Source: Emcibacteraceae bacterium
GTDB taxonomy: Bacteria; Pseudomonadota; Alphaproteobacteria; Sphingomonadales; Emcibacteraceae
Reading direction: 5' to 3'
NCBI GenBank assembly: GCA_041396985.1
Contig: JAWKXO010000001.1
Coordinates: 620,001 to 684,000, forward strand
Length of the DNA: 64,000 nt
Shown here: positions 17,888 to 26,516 of the stretch, piece after piece
Numbering within the stretch: the first letter of the stretch is position 1
Layout: every line of letters starts with the position of its first letter
Program-made: the position numbers and the translations under genes
The notes under the pieces: model-generated
The model's input: the letters and a program-made list of their open reading frames with translations, nothing else
What the model was told of the DNA's origin: nothing
Database searches by the model: none

Positions 17888-17921
17888 ATAAAGGCCACAT
17901 CGGTTACAGTGCGGCCTTTAT
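17888..17921. terminator. Bidirectional intrinsic terminator between methyltransferase and metY
   Basis: ATAAAGGCC and GGCCTTTAT form a perfect 9-base stem with a 16-base loop, flanked by A-rich sequence on the left and T-containing sequence on the right. It lies between the convergent gene ends at 17885 and 17941 and can serve both. Confidence 0.75.
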
Positions 17922-17940
17922 CAAATTTTGATAATTTCTA

Positions 17941-19227
17941 TCAGCTGTTTATTGCCTGATCCAGATCAGCAATGATGTCCTCTACATCCTCAATCCCGAT
18001 TGAAAGACGGATAACATCGGGTCCCGCCCCGGCGGCAATTTGCCCTGCTTCATCAAGCTGGCGATGGGTTGTTGATGCCGGATGGATAATCAGACTGCGT
18101 GCATCACCGATATTGGCAAGATGGGTGAATAATTTTACCGTTTCAACCATTTTTACCCCGGCGACATAGCCCCCTTTCAAACCGAGCGTCATCACGGCCC
18201 CGGCACCTTTTGGCATATATTTCTGCTGTAATGAGTGATAAGGATTATCGCTAAGTCCCGCATAAGAAACCCATGAAATTTTATCATGCGCCTTTAAATG
18301 TTTGGCGACTGCAAGTGCATTATCGCAGTGACGCTGCATACGAAGTGGCAATGTTTCAATACCGTTTAAAATATAAAATGAATTTTGCGGTGACAGGCAC
18401 TGACCTATGTCACGCAGTGAAAGCACTCGGCAGGAAATAGCAAAAGCGATATTGCCCATTGCCGGGCCAAAGACATCCCCAAGCACCATGCCATGATAGC
18501 TGGAACAGGGCTGTGATAAAGTCGGATATTTATCGTCTTTCATCCAGTCGAATTTACCGCTGTCAACAATGACGCCGCCCATGCTGTTACCGTGACCGCC
18601 TAGAAATTTAGTCAGGCTGTGGACAACAATATCTGCCCCATGTTCAATTGGCCGGCAGAGATATGGTGTCGCAAGAGTGTTATCAACAACAAATACAATC
18701 CCGGCTTCTTTGGCGACTTTTGCAATACCGGCAAGGTCGGTGACTATCCCACCAGGATTGGCCAGGCTTTCAACAAATATTGCTTTGACTTTTGAATTCA
18801 GAGCCGCTTTGAAATTTTCCGGTTTTGGATCAACAAATGTTGTTTTCCAGCCGAACTTCTTAAAACTGGTGCCCATTTGTGTTATTGAACCGCCATAAAG
18901 CTTGTTGGATGCCAAAATTTCATCACCGGGCTCAAGCAGCATATGAAAAACGGTAAATTGCGCTGCGTGCCCGCTTGATACAGCAAGAGCCGCTACCCCG
19001 CCTTCAAGCGCTGCCATTCGTTCTTCCAATACACCTGTTGTCGGGTTCATCAGGCGGGTATAAATATTTCCAAATTCTTTTAAGTTAAATAAATTGGCCG
19101 CATGTTCGGTATTGTTAAATTTATAGGCGGTTGTTTGATAAATAGGGGTCGCACAAGCGCCAGTGGTTGGATCCGGATTTTGTCCTGCGTGAAGCGCCAG
19201 GGTTGAAAATTTATAATTGTCTGACAT
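17941..19227 (-). CDS. metY: O-acetylhomoserine sulfhydrylase / aminocarboxypropyltransferase
   Basis: 428 residues of the Cys/Met metabolism PLP family. Typical blocks are TLALHAGQNPDPTTGA at the start, YTRLMNPTTGVLEERMAALEGG, and the PLP Lys in VHSLTKFLGGHG. Length and the SSYHGM insertion region fit MetY rather than MetB/MetC. It makes homocysteine from O-acetylhomoserine and sulfide, or methionine from methanethiol. It is monocistronic, with the shared terminator on its 3-prime side. The leader contains CGGCTT...AAGCCG arms, but no recognised SAM riboswitch core. Confidence 0.92.
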   Translation of the reverse strand: MSDNYKFSTLALHAGQNPDPTTGACATPIYQTTAYKFNNTEHAANLFNLKEFGNIYTRLMNPTTGVLEERMAALEGGVAALAVSSGHAAQFTVFHMLLEPGDEILASNKLYGGSITQMGTSFKKFGWKTTFVDPKPENFKAALNSKVKAIFVESLANPGGIVTDLAGIAKVAKEAGIVFVVDNTLATPYLCRPIEHGADIVVHSLTKFLGGHGNSMGGVIVDSGKFDWMKDDKYPTLSQPCSSYHGMVLGDVFGPAMGNIAFAISCRVLSLRDIGQCLSPQNSFYILNGIETLPLRMQRHCDNALAVAKHLKAHDKISWVSYAGLSDNPYHSLQQKYMPKGAGAVMTLGLKGGYVAGVKMVETVKLFTHLANIGDARSLIIHPASTTHRQLDEAGQIAAGAGPDVIRLSIGIEDVEDIIADLDQAINS

Positions 19228-19339
19228 AGCTTATTCCTTATTGTTCATTTATGGGCCGTAGAATTTGTAACACACAAAAAATTCAATTCCAATCGGCTTT
19301 CTGTAATCAAAATAGTAAATGGGAGAATATGCTAAGCCG

Positions 19340-19368
19340 TTGACATAATTTAAATATATTTATACGTT
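19340..19368 (+). promoter_or_regulatory. Candidate sigma-70 promoter for the exported M20 peptidase
   Basis: A perfect TTGACA at 19340-19345 is followed at 17 bases by TACGTT and at 15 bases by TATACG; either could act as a weak -10. Initiation near 19375 would give a leader of about 30 bases before the proposed AUA start of the peptidase gene. Confidence 0.45.
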
Positions 19369-19406
19369 TTATTTTAATTATTATCTTCAAAAAAAAGAGA
19401 CACACT

Positions 19407-20741
19407 ATATTTAACAAGTCCGTAAAGTTCATTCTATTTGTCCTGATCCAACGGCTCTCCCTTCTCGCTGTTCTGGTATGTGGGTTTGATTCCTATGCTG
19501 TTTCGCAGGAGATAACTTCTTCTGATATTCCAGCGACAGAATTATCAGGCCACCCGCTTTTTGCAAAGGATGAAACAGCACGCGCCTATCAAATTATTAG
19601 CAGTCAAAAACAAAACCCACGAAATTATAGTAAAGAGCAACTGACTACATTACAGAATCAACTGGTTAAACTGACATCTGATCTGGTTTCAATCCCGTCT
19701 TACTCAACTAACCTGGAAACCTGTCTCGCGATCACAGATTATGTGGAAAATCTTTTTAGAGGCAGCGGATATATCATCCGGCGTTTTGAAAAAAATGGTG
19801 CCCAATCCATGGTCATAAGCAAAAAGGATGGCTTTGATTATGATCTTATTTTTTTGGGCCACCTGGATGTGGTCGATAATCCGGATCTTAGTTCCTATAC
19901 GCCTAAAGTGATCGGCAATACCCTGCATGGCCGGGGAATCAGCGACATGAAGGCGGCTACGGCCGGTATGATCCAGCTTTTTCTGGACAATAGCCAAAAT
20001 CCCCAATTTGAAAATTATGCCCTTGTCATGACGACAGATGAACAAATCGGCGGCTTTAACGGCACCGCCCATTTAATTGAGGATTATGGCTTAAAAGCCA
20101 AAGTCGTGTTTAACCCGGATGGCGGACATCCATTAAACCCGTCAATTTCTGAAAAAGGGATTTTGCAGATTAAACTGACAGCCACCGGAAAAGCTGCCCA
20201 TGGGTCCCGCCCGTGGGAAGGCATGTCCGCCATTGACCTGCTTAATGATGATATAGAGCGGGTGAAACAGCAGTTTTCTTATGGGGATATTGACCATCAG
20301 GGCAATATTACTTTCAACCTGGGCACCATAAAGGGTGGGGAAGCCACCAATGCAGTCCCGGCAATGGCTGAAGCCACCATTGACTTACGCTATCCACCGA
20401 CATTAACGGTGAGCGTTATTGAGGAAAAAATCAGAAACGCCCTGAAAAATTCAAAACTGGAAATTATCAACAGTGCAGACCCAGTCAGTATTGAACCGGA
20501 TGATGAAGCGCTTCTTGACCTTATGCGTGCTCTCCTGAAACAGGGACGCATTCCCAGTCTGATGCATGAAACGGGTGGCTGTGACGCCCGCTGGTTTACA
20601 CCGCAAGGCAGCAGCATTCTACTCATGCGCCTGGAAGGCACAGGCGGCCTGATCGATGATGAATATGTCACCATTACCGGACTTTCCAATTATTATCTGG
20701 TGATGGAAAATTTCCTTGATGAAATTGCCGATAATTTTTAA
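19407..20741 (+). CDS. Exported M20-family metallopeptidase with apparent AUA start
   Basis: The metal-binding M20 core is clear: GHLDVVDNP (His, Asp), GRGISDMKAATAG (Asp), TTDEQIGG (Glu pair) and HETGGCDARWF near the end. The family removes N-terminal or acyl groups from amino acids and peptides (ArgE/DapE/CPG2). The first ATG/GTG/TTG in frame is a GTG at 19743, but the frame is open and protein-like upstream, encoding a signal peptide (NKSVKFILFVLIQRLSLLAV ... DSYAVSQ) and a normal M20 N-terminal helix. With ATA at 19407 as start, GAGA lies 6 bases upstream and the product is 444 residues, a normal size. ATT at 19431 or CTG at 19443 are weaker alternatives. Probably periplasmic. Confidence 0.8.
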   Translation: MFNKSVKFILFVLIQRLSLLAVLVCGFDSYAVSQEITSSDIPATELSGHPLFAKDETARAYQIISSQKQNPRNYSKEQLTTLQNQLVKLTSDLVSIPSYSTNLETCLAITDYVENLFRGSGYIIRRFEKNGAQSMVISKKDGFDYDLIFLGHLDVVDNPDLSSYTPKVIGNTLHGRGISDMKAATAGMIQLFLDNSQNPQFENYALVMTTDEQIGGFNGTAHLIEDYGLKAKVVFNPDGGHPLNPSISEKGILQIKLTATGKAAHGSRPWEGMSAIDLLNDDIERVKQQFSYGDIDHQGNITFNLGTIKGGEATNAVPAMAEATIDLRYPPTLTVSVIEEKIRNALKNSKLEIINSADPVSIEPDDEALLDLMRALLKQGRIPSLMHETGGCDARWFTPQGSSILLMRLEGTGGLIDDEYVTITGLSNYYLVMENFLDEIADNF

Positions 20742-20742
20742 A

Positions 20743-20831
20743 GAAGCTCGCCCCCTTCCCTTCATTGCAAACACTTATACTGCTTGCTATTATTAAAATC
20801 AGAACATTTTAGAAATCAGAAGGGGGGCTTC
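20743..20831 (+). repeat. Long-range inverted repeat covering the ribosome site of the LRR gene
   Basis: The left arm GAAGC-tcg-CCCCCTTC (20743-20758) pairs with the right arm GAAGGGGG-GCTTC (20819-20831) over 13 bases, with a 3-base bulge and a ~60-base loop. The right arm holds the G-rich ribosome site just before the GTG at 20833. In a transcript reading from the peptidase gene the arms could close and hide the site; as a DNA feature it could instead be a terminator-like hairpin for the peptidase gene. Confidence 0.5.
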
Positions 20832-20832
20832 T

Positions 20833-22362
20833 GTGAGAAAAAAAATTAAACTGATGTCAGTATTATTGTCTCTGGCAATTTTGCTTATATTTTTTCCAGA
20901 TAATTTTTCATATAGTCAAAATTTCAGAAACGATAAGAACGATATTCATTTAATGAAGATGACCGAATTACAACAAAAAATAAAAGAATTAGAAGAACTT
21001 GGTTTTTTCTATGTGGATTATGAAAATTATATTGATGCCAATCCAAAGAATGATTTATCAGACGAAAAAATTGAAATTGCAAATGCCAATATAGAGTTTA
21101 TTGAGAAAAATTTTCCCGGACTTTCTTTTGAAATTTCGAATGCTAGCCAAAACCAGTTAAACATCCTTTCTAAATTAACATCACTCATGGACCTAGCAAT
21201 TTGGAACAGCGATGTTAATAACTTGAAAGCATTATCAAATAATCCTTATTTGGAATATCTGCATCTTTATAAGCTCAAAAATATAAACCTTGAAGATCTT
21301 TCTATAATTAAATCCCTAAAAAATCTTAATATAGATAAAAGCAATATCATAAACTTAAGCTCATTAAATCAAATGACTAGTATAGAAAGCCTGAGCTTTG
21401 TTGATACTGTGCCAATTAATATCAATCTATTACTAGACCTACCCAATCTAAATAGTCTGAGAGTGCAAAATACTAAAATTGAAAACCAATCATCACTTAA
21501 AAAGCTAAAGAATTTAAAGAGCCTAATTCTTGAGAGTACAAACTATTCAAATTTCAACGATTTAAAAAATTTAAAAAAACTTGAGCGTTTATATATTAGT
21601 AAAAGTGATATTTCAGACTTAACCCCAATTAGTGAACTCACTGAGTTACAGGATTTGGCTTTAACATATACCAAAGTCGACGATTTAAGCCCGCTAAGTA
21701 ACCTTAATAAATTAAGATATATTTCCCTATACAGGTCATGGGTTGAAGATATCTCTCCTTTATCAAAACTTAAAAATTTACATTCACCTGATATCAGGGA
21801 TACCAGAGTTAAGGATGTATCTTCACTTGAAAACCATCAATCTACGATTTTCGAAAAGCGCAGAATTGATATACGAGCTGTCCGACAAAACGTTACATCA
21901 AAAATTGAAAAGATAAAAAAAACATATCCTGTTCCTTTTTATCCTGAACGCCCAATTGGTTTAATTTTATCCTCCGACAATGATGGGTTATTAATTTTAA
22001 AACCGGAAAACACCCTTTTCAATGACCATGACCTTAAGTCCAATATGTCTGAAATAAACAAGCAATTAATGAACCATCCTGATTTACTGCTCGATTTATC
22101 AGAAACATTTGTCAGTGATTTATCGCCCTTATCATCACTTCATAATTTAAAAAAACTCAATGTCGCTAGAACACCTATTAATGATCTATCGCCTTTAAGC
22201 GCACTTATTAATCTTATAGAACTCGATGTATCAGGCAGATTAAGTCTTGATGTATATAAAAATCCGGATGGTACAAATCCAGGAACCATAGTAATCCAGG
22301 CAGACATGGATAGTGATGAATTTACCTCAATATTAAAAGATAAGAATGTAAAATTGATATAA
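20833..22362 (+). CDS. Exported leucine-rich-repeat protein (SDS22/internalin-like repeats)
   Basis: 509 residues from a GTG with a GGGGGG ribosome site. Residues 1-~30 are a signal peptide (RKKIKLMSVLLSLAILLIFF). Residues ~113-336 hold about ten 21-23-residue repeats of the type LxxLxxLxLxxTxVxDLSPLSN; a second short block lies at ~415-470, separated by a non-repeat segment. Such repeats bind proteins; no enzyme domain is seen. Base composition is much more AT-rich than the flanks (Lys AAA, Leu TTA, Asn AAT), suggesting transfer. The frame closes at TAA 22360, but LRR coding continues in the -1 frame (22344-22856), so this may be the 5-prime part of one broken gene. Confidence 0.75.
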   Translation: MRKKIKLMSVLLSLAILLIFFPDNFSYSQNFRNDKNDIHLMKMTELQQKIKELEELGFFYVDYENYIDANPKNDLSDEKIEIANANIEFIEKNFPGLSFEISNASQNQLNILSKLTSLMDLAIWNSDVNNLKALSNNPYLEYLHLYKLKNINLEDLSIIKSLKNLNIDKSNIINLSSLNQMTSIESLSFVDTVPININLLLDLPNLNSLRVQNTKIENQSSLKKLKNLKSLILESTNYSNFNDLKNLKKLERLYISKSDISDLTPISELTELQDLALTYTKVDDLSPLSNLNKLRYISLYRSWVEDISPLSKLKNLHSPDIRDTRVKDVSSLENHQSTIFEKRRIDIRAVRQNVTSKIEKIKKTYPVPFYPERPIGLILSSDNDGLLILKPENTLFNDHDLKSNMSEINKQLMNHPDLLLDLSETFVSDLSPLSSLHNLKKLNVARTPINDLSPLSALINLIELDVSGRLSLDVYKNPDGTNPGTIVIQADMDSDEFTSILKDKNVKLI

Positions 22363-22856
22363 ATGAACTTAGAAAACGGTTTAATATTGACAAGGGTCCA
22401 GAAAATTACAGCCGCTTTACAAGAGACAGGAATGTCGGAGATGCAGTAATAGACAGGGCATATGATGATATTACACCACTTTCAAATCTGAAAAATCTGG
22501 AAAAACTTACTCTGACATTTACCCAAATAGACAATATTAAGGTATTAAAAAATTTAACAAAATTAAAATTTCTCAATATTAGTAATAGTTATATATCCAG
22601 TTTATCACCACTTAGAAAATTAACTGAACTTAAGTATCTAAATGTAAGTGCGACAGATATAATTGATTTAAATGGCCTAGAAAGTCTGGAAAAATTAGAA
22701 TATCTTGAAATCGCTGATACTCTGGTAAAAGATTTGTCTCCGATAAAAAAACTGAAAACACTGAAATATCTAAATATTTGGGAAACACTGGTTTATGATA
22801 CTTCGGCAATAGACACCTTATTTAAAGATGGCCTAATAATTACAGATGTCTATTAA
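22344..22856 (+). pseudogene. C-terminal LRR segment, out of frame with the preceding LRR gene
   Basis: An open stretch of 170 codons in the -1 frame relative to the LRR gene encodes about five further repeats (for example LKNLEKLTLTFTQIDNI, LTELKYLNVSATDIIDL, LKTLKYLNIWETLVYD) and ends ITDVY-stop. No ATG or GTG start with a ribosome site is found near its beginning. The join lies near GTAAAATTG (22348-22356), where a single-base loss or a -1 slip on the A run would fuse the two parts into one ~675-residue protein. Either a disrupted gene, a frameshift, or a sequencing error. Confidence 0.7.
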
Positions 22857-22946
22857 GCTATTAATTTAACAATAAATATAATTCAGTTTGTGTTCAGCTT
22901 ACTCTGTCATTATCGAAGAAGGTTTCACTTATTAAGCGAGAAACAA

Positions 22947-23240
22947 ATGAAAAATATATACAGATATTTAGCTTCAATAATTTTATTGTTTCTGACCGCA
23001 TGCGGGGGTGGGTTTTCAGGGCAATACCGCGCCATGCAAGGAGCTGTCGTCATGGATTTCAGACCTGATGGCAGGGTAAGTCAATCAATGATCGGCAGCA
23101 GATTTGCAGAATTTGATTATGAAAAAAAAGGTGATGAAATAAAAATATTTGTCGCTCCCGGTATTGCCCAGATTTATAAACTTCAAAGTGATGATGTGCT
23201 GATAGGCCCAGGCGGCGTAACATTGGTTAAAAAACGCTGA
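22947..23240 (+). CDS. Small putative lipoprotein
   Basis: 97 residues from the ATG at 22947 (GAGAAA upstream); longer in-frame readings lack a signal. MKNIYRYLASIILLFLTAC is a type II signal peptide with lipobox LTAC, then GGGFSGQY and a short beta-rich domain with MDFRPDGRVSQSMIGSRFAEFDYEKKGDEIKI. That pattern looks like lipocalin-like or DUF-type small lipoproteins in which a dose-like field responds to parameters, but no family is recognised. Probably anchored in the outer membrane; function unknown. Confidence 0.6.
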   Translation: MKNIYRYLASIILLFLTACGGGFSGQYRAMQGAVVMDFRPDGRVSQSMIGSRFAEFDYEKKGDEIKIFVAPGIAQIYKLQSDDVLIGPGGVTLVKKR

Positions 23241-23252
23241 AAAATCTAGGAC

Positions 23253-23435
23253 TTAAGCCTGTTCTTTTTTCAAAACATACAGCATTTTATTGATAGCGGC
23301 TTTACTGAGCTGATCGCGTGAAAGATTGGCCGGGCCGATGGTGGACACCTCCCGTCCCGTTTTCGGGTCAACGCAGGTCACCTTGACAGAGTTTCCCATG
23401 GCAATGAATTCAATGATAAATTCATTTTCGTCCAT
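23253..23435 (-). CDS. Small conserved protein, DUF6898-like
   Basis: 60 residues: an N-terminal acidic stretch, then EFIAMGNSVKVTCVDPKTGREVSTIGPANLS and a C-terminal helix AINKMLYVLKKEQ. The GNSVKVTxxDPxTGxEVSxxGP pattern matches my memory of the alphaproteobacterial DUF6898 family. It lies 23 bases downstream of hemA on the same strand, so it is probably co-transcribed. Function unknown; cytosolic, no membrane segment. Confidence 0.65.
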   Translation of the reverse strand: MDENEFIIEFIAMGNSVKVTCVDPKTGREVSTIGPANLSRDQLSKAAINKMLYVLKKEQA

Positions 23436-23458
23436 GGTCCGGGCCCTTTCGCTTAAAT

Positions 23459-24679
23459 TTATGCCGCTCTGGAATATTTATCGATATCCAGGCGCTGCCA
23501 TACTTCCCTTAAAGATTTTACCAGATGATCGATCATGTCATCATCATGAAGCGGGTTTGGCGCAAATCGAAGCCGTTCCGTACCCCGCGGCACTGTCGGG
23601 AAATTGATCGGCTGAACATAGATGCCATATTCATCAAGCAGTATATCAGACGCTTTTTTGCAGATAACCGGATTTCCAACCAGAACCGGGACAATATGGC
23701 TATCAGACGGCATCACCGGCAGATTGGCTTCACGCAGTTTTTCTTTTAACCTTGCCGCACGCTGCTGATGAATTTTCCGCTCAACATTTGATTTTTTAAG
23801 ATGGCGTACACTTGCAAGTGCGCCGGCTGTCAGGGCTGGAGGCAATGACGTCGTAAAAATAAAGCCAGACGCAAAACTGCGAACACAATCGACAATGTTT
23901 TTTGAGGCCGTAATATACCCCCCCATAAGACCAAATGCCTTACCCAAAGTGCCTTCGATAATATCAACACGGTCCATAAGGCCACGCTGTTCAGCAACAC
24001 CGCCACCGCGCGGGCCATACATACCGACCGCATGAACCTCGTCCATATAGGTCATGGTATTATATTTATCGGCCAGATCGCAGAATTCCTCAATCGGCGC
24101 GAAATCGCCATCCATTGAATAAACAGACTCGAACAATATAATCTTCGGAAGTGCCGGATCATCGGCTTTTATGAGCTCTTCAAGATGCTCAACACTATTA
24201 TGCCTGAAAATTCGTTTCTGGCATTTCCCATTAAGAACGCCGCTGATCATGGATGCATGATTAAGCTCATCCGAATAAATAATGCAGCCAGGCAATAGTT
24301 TTGCAATTGTCGAAATTGACGTTTCATTGGAAATATAGCCGGAGGTAAAAAGAAGCCCTGCTTCCTTATGATGAAGATCCGCCAGTTCTTCCTCAAGCAT
24401 CACATGATAATGATGAGTGCCACTGATATTACGGGTACCACCCGAACCGGTACCAACCTTGTCTATCGCTTCCTTCATGGCATTGATGACATCGGGATGC
24501 TGTCCCATACCCAGATAGTCATTACTGCACCAGACGACAATTTCCTTTTCGCCGTTTTCAGTATGCCAGGTTGCTTTCGGGAATTCGCCGTTTTTACGCT
24601 CGATATCCATAAATACACGGTATCGGCCTTCTTCTTTAATATCACTTAAAGCTGACGAAAATATTTGGTCGTAATTCAT
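23459..24679 (-). CDS. hemA: 5-aminolevulinate synthase
   Basis: 406 residues from the ATG at 24679 (MNYDQIFSSAL). It condenses glycine and succinyl-CoA to 5-aminolevulinate, the C4 route to tetrapyrroles found in alphaproteobacteria and mitochondria. Family blocks: WCSNDYLGMGQHP, GSGGTRNISGTHHYH, YMDEVHAVGMYGPRGGG, and the PLP Lys in IEGTLGKAFGLMGGY. hemB, the next step, is encoded 0.8 kb away on the other strand, with a MarR-family regulator between. Confidence 0.97.
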   Translation of the reverse strand: MNYDQIFSSALSDIKEEGRYRVFMDIERKNGEFPKATWHTENGEKEIVVWCSNDYLGMGQHPDVINAMKEAIDKVGTGSGGTRNISGTHHYHVMLEEELADLHHKEAGLLFTSGYISNETSISTIAKLLPGCIIYSDELNHASMISGVLNGKCQKRIFRHNSVEHLEELIKADDPALPKIILFESVYSMDGDFAPIEEFCDLADKYNTMTYMDEVHAVGMYGPRGGGVAEQRGLMDRVDIIEGTLGKAFGLMGGYITASKNIVDCVRSFASGFIFTTSLPPALTAGALASVRHLKKSNVERKIHQQRAARLKEKLREANLPVMPSDSHIVPVLVGNPVICKKASDILLDEYGIYVQPINFPTVPRGTERLRFAPNPLHDDDMIDHLVKSLREVWQRLDIDKYSRAA

Positions 24680-24797
24680 TACTATAATTCCAGCTTGTTC
24701 CATTCGCTTTGTCGTACCTTAGTTTATTTGACAAAGGAAGGAAAAAATACACTTTTCAATAACTGGCAGTTTATTAGTTTAAAAACCAAATTTCAAA

Positions 24798-24809
24798 TGA
24801 CATATGTCA
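24798..24809. promoter_or_regulatory. TGACATATGTCA palindrome upstream of hemA
   Basis: A perfect 12-base palindrome in the 170-base spacer before hemA, ~120 bases from its ATG. With its flank it differs by one base from TTGAC-N4-GTCAA, the FNR/CRP-family form (TTGA-N6-TCAA). FnrL control of hemA is known in other alphaproteobacteria; binding here is inferred. Confidence 0.4.
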
Positions 24810-24849
24810 AAAAAATCAATCTTTGCGCTTTTAAATTGGACATTTTTCC

Positions 24850-25368
24850 CTATTCGCCGGAAAAACGAAGCATATCGGTCCAGAAACTTTCAAGAGATCT
24901 CAGTCTGTCACGCAGTTCCGTTACCCCCTGATCCGTGAACAGATTCTGGTCGCGAACAAGGTCAAGATTTTCATCAAACAGTTCACCGACAAGATTACAT
25001 ACTGATTTTCCGCTGTCCGAAAGCCAGATCCTTAAGGCACGGCGGTCATGTTCAGAACGTTCCTGACGGATATAACCCGCTTCAACAAGTTTCTTTAAAT
25101 TATAAGATACGTTTGAGCCAAGATAATAACCACGATTTCTTAGATCTCCGGCTGTAATTTCATGATCTCCGATATTATAAAGCAAGAGAGCCTGAACAGA
25201 GTTGATATCGCTCATCCCTTTTAAATCAAGACGATGCTTGACAATATCAAGCATTCTTCTGTGAAGACGCTCAATCAGTCTCAGACACTCAAGAAAATTA
25301 TGTCTTGTTCTTGTTTCCTGAGTTTCGTGGCCACCGATCAGATTACTGCTGTGATGTGTAAGTGACAT
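24850..25368 (-). CDS. MarR-family winged-helix regulator, LdtR-like
   Basis: 172 residues. The central winged helix spans ~50-125: LLLYNIGDHEITAGDLRNRGYYLGSN (helix-turn-helix) and YIRQERSEHDRRALRIWLSDSGK (wing with the DxRR signature). The GYYLGSNVSYNLKKLVEAGY segment is typical of the alphaproteobacterial LdtR group, which in Liberibacter and Sinorhizobium controls an L,D-transpeptidase and stress genes. Here it lies between hemA and hemB; a GTTATATAAC palindrome sits just upstream of its start. Confidence 0.8.
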   Translation of the reverse strand: MSLTHHSSNLIGGHETQETRTRHNFLECLRLIERLHRRMLDIVKHRLDLKGMSDINSVQALLLYNIGDHEITAGDLRNRGYYLGSNVSYNLKKLVEAGYIRQERSEHDRRALRIWLSDSGKSVCNLVGELFDENLDLVRDQNLFTDQGVTELRDRLRSLESFWTDMLRFSGE

Positions 25369-25414
25369 CCTAATATCCTATTATTTATAAATATATTTTG
25401 CTTTATTTACTCAC

Positions 25415-25424
25415 GTTATATAAC
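25415..25424. promoter_or_regulatory. GTTATATAAC palindrome between the LdtR-like gene and hemB
   Basis: A perfect 10-base palindrome in the divergent spacer, 47 bases from the regulator start and 83 from the hemB start. It could be an autoregulatory site for the MarR-family protein. It resembles the 17150-17166 palindrome but lacks the central spacer base. Confidence 0.3.
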
Positions 25425-25506
25425 AACATACCTAACAAGCTGTTAAAAATTTGTTTACAAATAATTAATAGTTTAAAATTAGTGGAAAATAATTCCGGAG
25501 CAGTAA

Positions 25507-26502
25507 ATGATCAGTGGTTCCTTCCCCAATAGTCGTCCCCGGCGCAACCGAAAATTTGCCTGGTCCCGTGACCTTGTTCGTGAAAATACCTTATCGGTAA
25601 AGGATCTGATCTGGCCGCTCTTTATCCAGGAAGGAAAAAATACGGCGACTGATGTCTCTTCTATGCCCGGCGTTCAACGTCTGACAATAGATTTAGCCGT
25701 TGAAAATGCAGCAAAAGCAATGGAACTGGGAATTCCGGCAATTGCCCTTTTTCCGCAAACGCCTGAAGAATTAAAATGTGAGGAAGGCTACGAGGCGATA
25801 AATCCTGAAAACCTTATCTGCCGCACAGTCCGCGCCATAAAAGAGCAGGTTCCGGATATTGGTATAATCTGCGATGTCGCCCTTGATCCATACACCTCAC
25901 ACGGTCAGGACGGCCTGATCAGGGACGGCTATGTTGATAATGATCTGACAATAGATGCACTGGTTAATCAGGCCCTTGTTCAGGTAAAAGCCGGATGCGA
26001 TATCATCGCCCCCTCCGATATGATGGACGGGCGTATCGCCGCCATCCGCCAAATGCTTGAAAAAAAGAAATATTTCAATGTCGGGATCATGTCTTATGCC
26101 GCAAAATATGCATCAGCCTTTTATGGGCCGTTCCGCGATGCCGTCGGGTCATCATCCAATCTGAAAAGCAGCAAGGAAACCTATCAGATGGATCCGGCCA
26201 ACAGCGATGAAGCCATCCGTGAAGTGATCATGGATATTGATGAAGGGGCTGACAGTATCATTATCAAACCAGGTATGCCCTATTTAGATATAATTGAGCG
26301 GGTCACCCGGGAACTTAACTTTCCGACATTTGCGTATCAGGTCAGTGGCGAATATGCCATGATCCATGCAGCAGCGGCCAATGGCTGGCTTGATCTTGAT
26401 AAGGCTATGATGGAAAGTCTTCTTGCTTTTAAACGTGCCGGTGCCAGTGGTATCTGGACCTACTTTGCACCCGTCGTCGCTGAAAAGCTCAAACACATAT
26501 AA
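25507..26502 (+). CDS. hemB: Delta-aminolevulinic acid dehydratase (porphobilinogen synthase)
   Basis: 331 residues of the ALAD TIM barrel. Two molecules of 5-aminolevulinate condense to porphobilinogen. Blocks: FPNSRPRRNRKFAWSR at the N-terminus, DVALDPYTSHGQDG, IIAPSDMMDGRIAAIR, MSYAAKYASAFYGPFR with a Schiff-base Lys, and IIKPGMPYLDII with the second Lys. Residues DVALDPYTSHGQDG mark the Mg-type site rather than the Zn-Cys type. Good CCGGAG ribosome site 7 bases before the ATG. Confidence 0.97.
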   Translation: MISGSFPNSRPRRNRKFAWSRDLVRENTLSVKDLIWPLFIQEGKNTATDVSSMPGVQRLTIDLAVENAAKAMELGIPAIALFPQTPEELKCEEGYEAINPENLICRTVRAIKEQVPDIGIICDVALDPYTSHGQDGLIRDGYVDNDLTIDALVNQALVQVKAGCDIIAPSDMMDGRIAAIRQMLEKKKYFNVGIMSYAAKYASAFYGPFRDAVGSSSNLKSSKETYQMDPANSDEAIREVIMDIDEGADSIIIKPGMPYLDIIERVTRELNFPTFAYQVSGEYAMIHAAAANGWLDLDKAMMESLLAFKRAGASGIWTYFAPVVAEKLKHI

Positions 26503-26516
26503 ATTATTGAATGAAA

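Noticed and set aside
19228..19340. Possible SAM riboswitch upstream of metY
   Set aside because: CGGCTT/AAGCCG arms occur, but the core bases of the SAM-II or SAM-V motif as I know them are not there. A covariance-model scan would be decisive.
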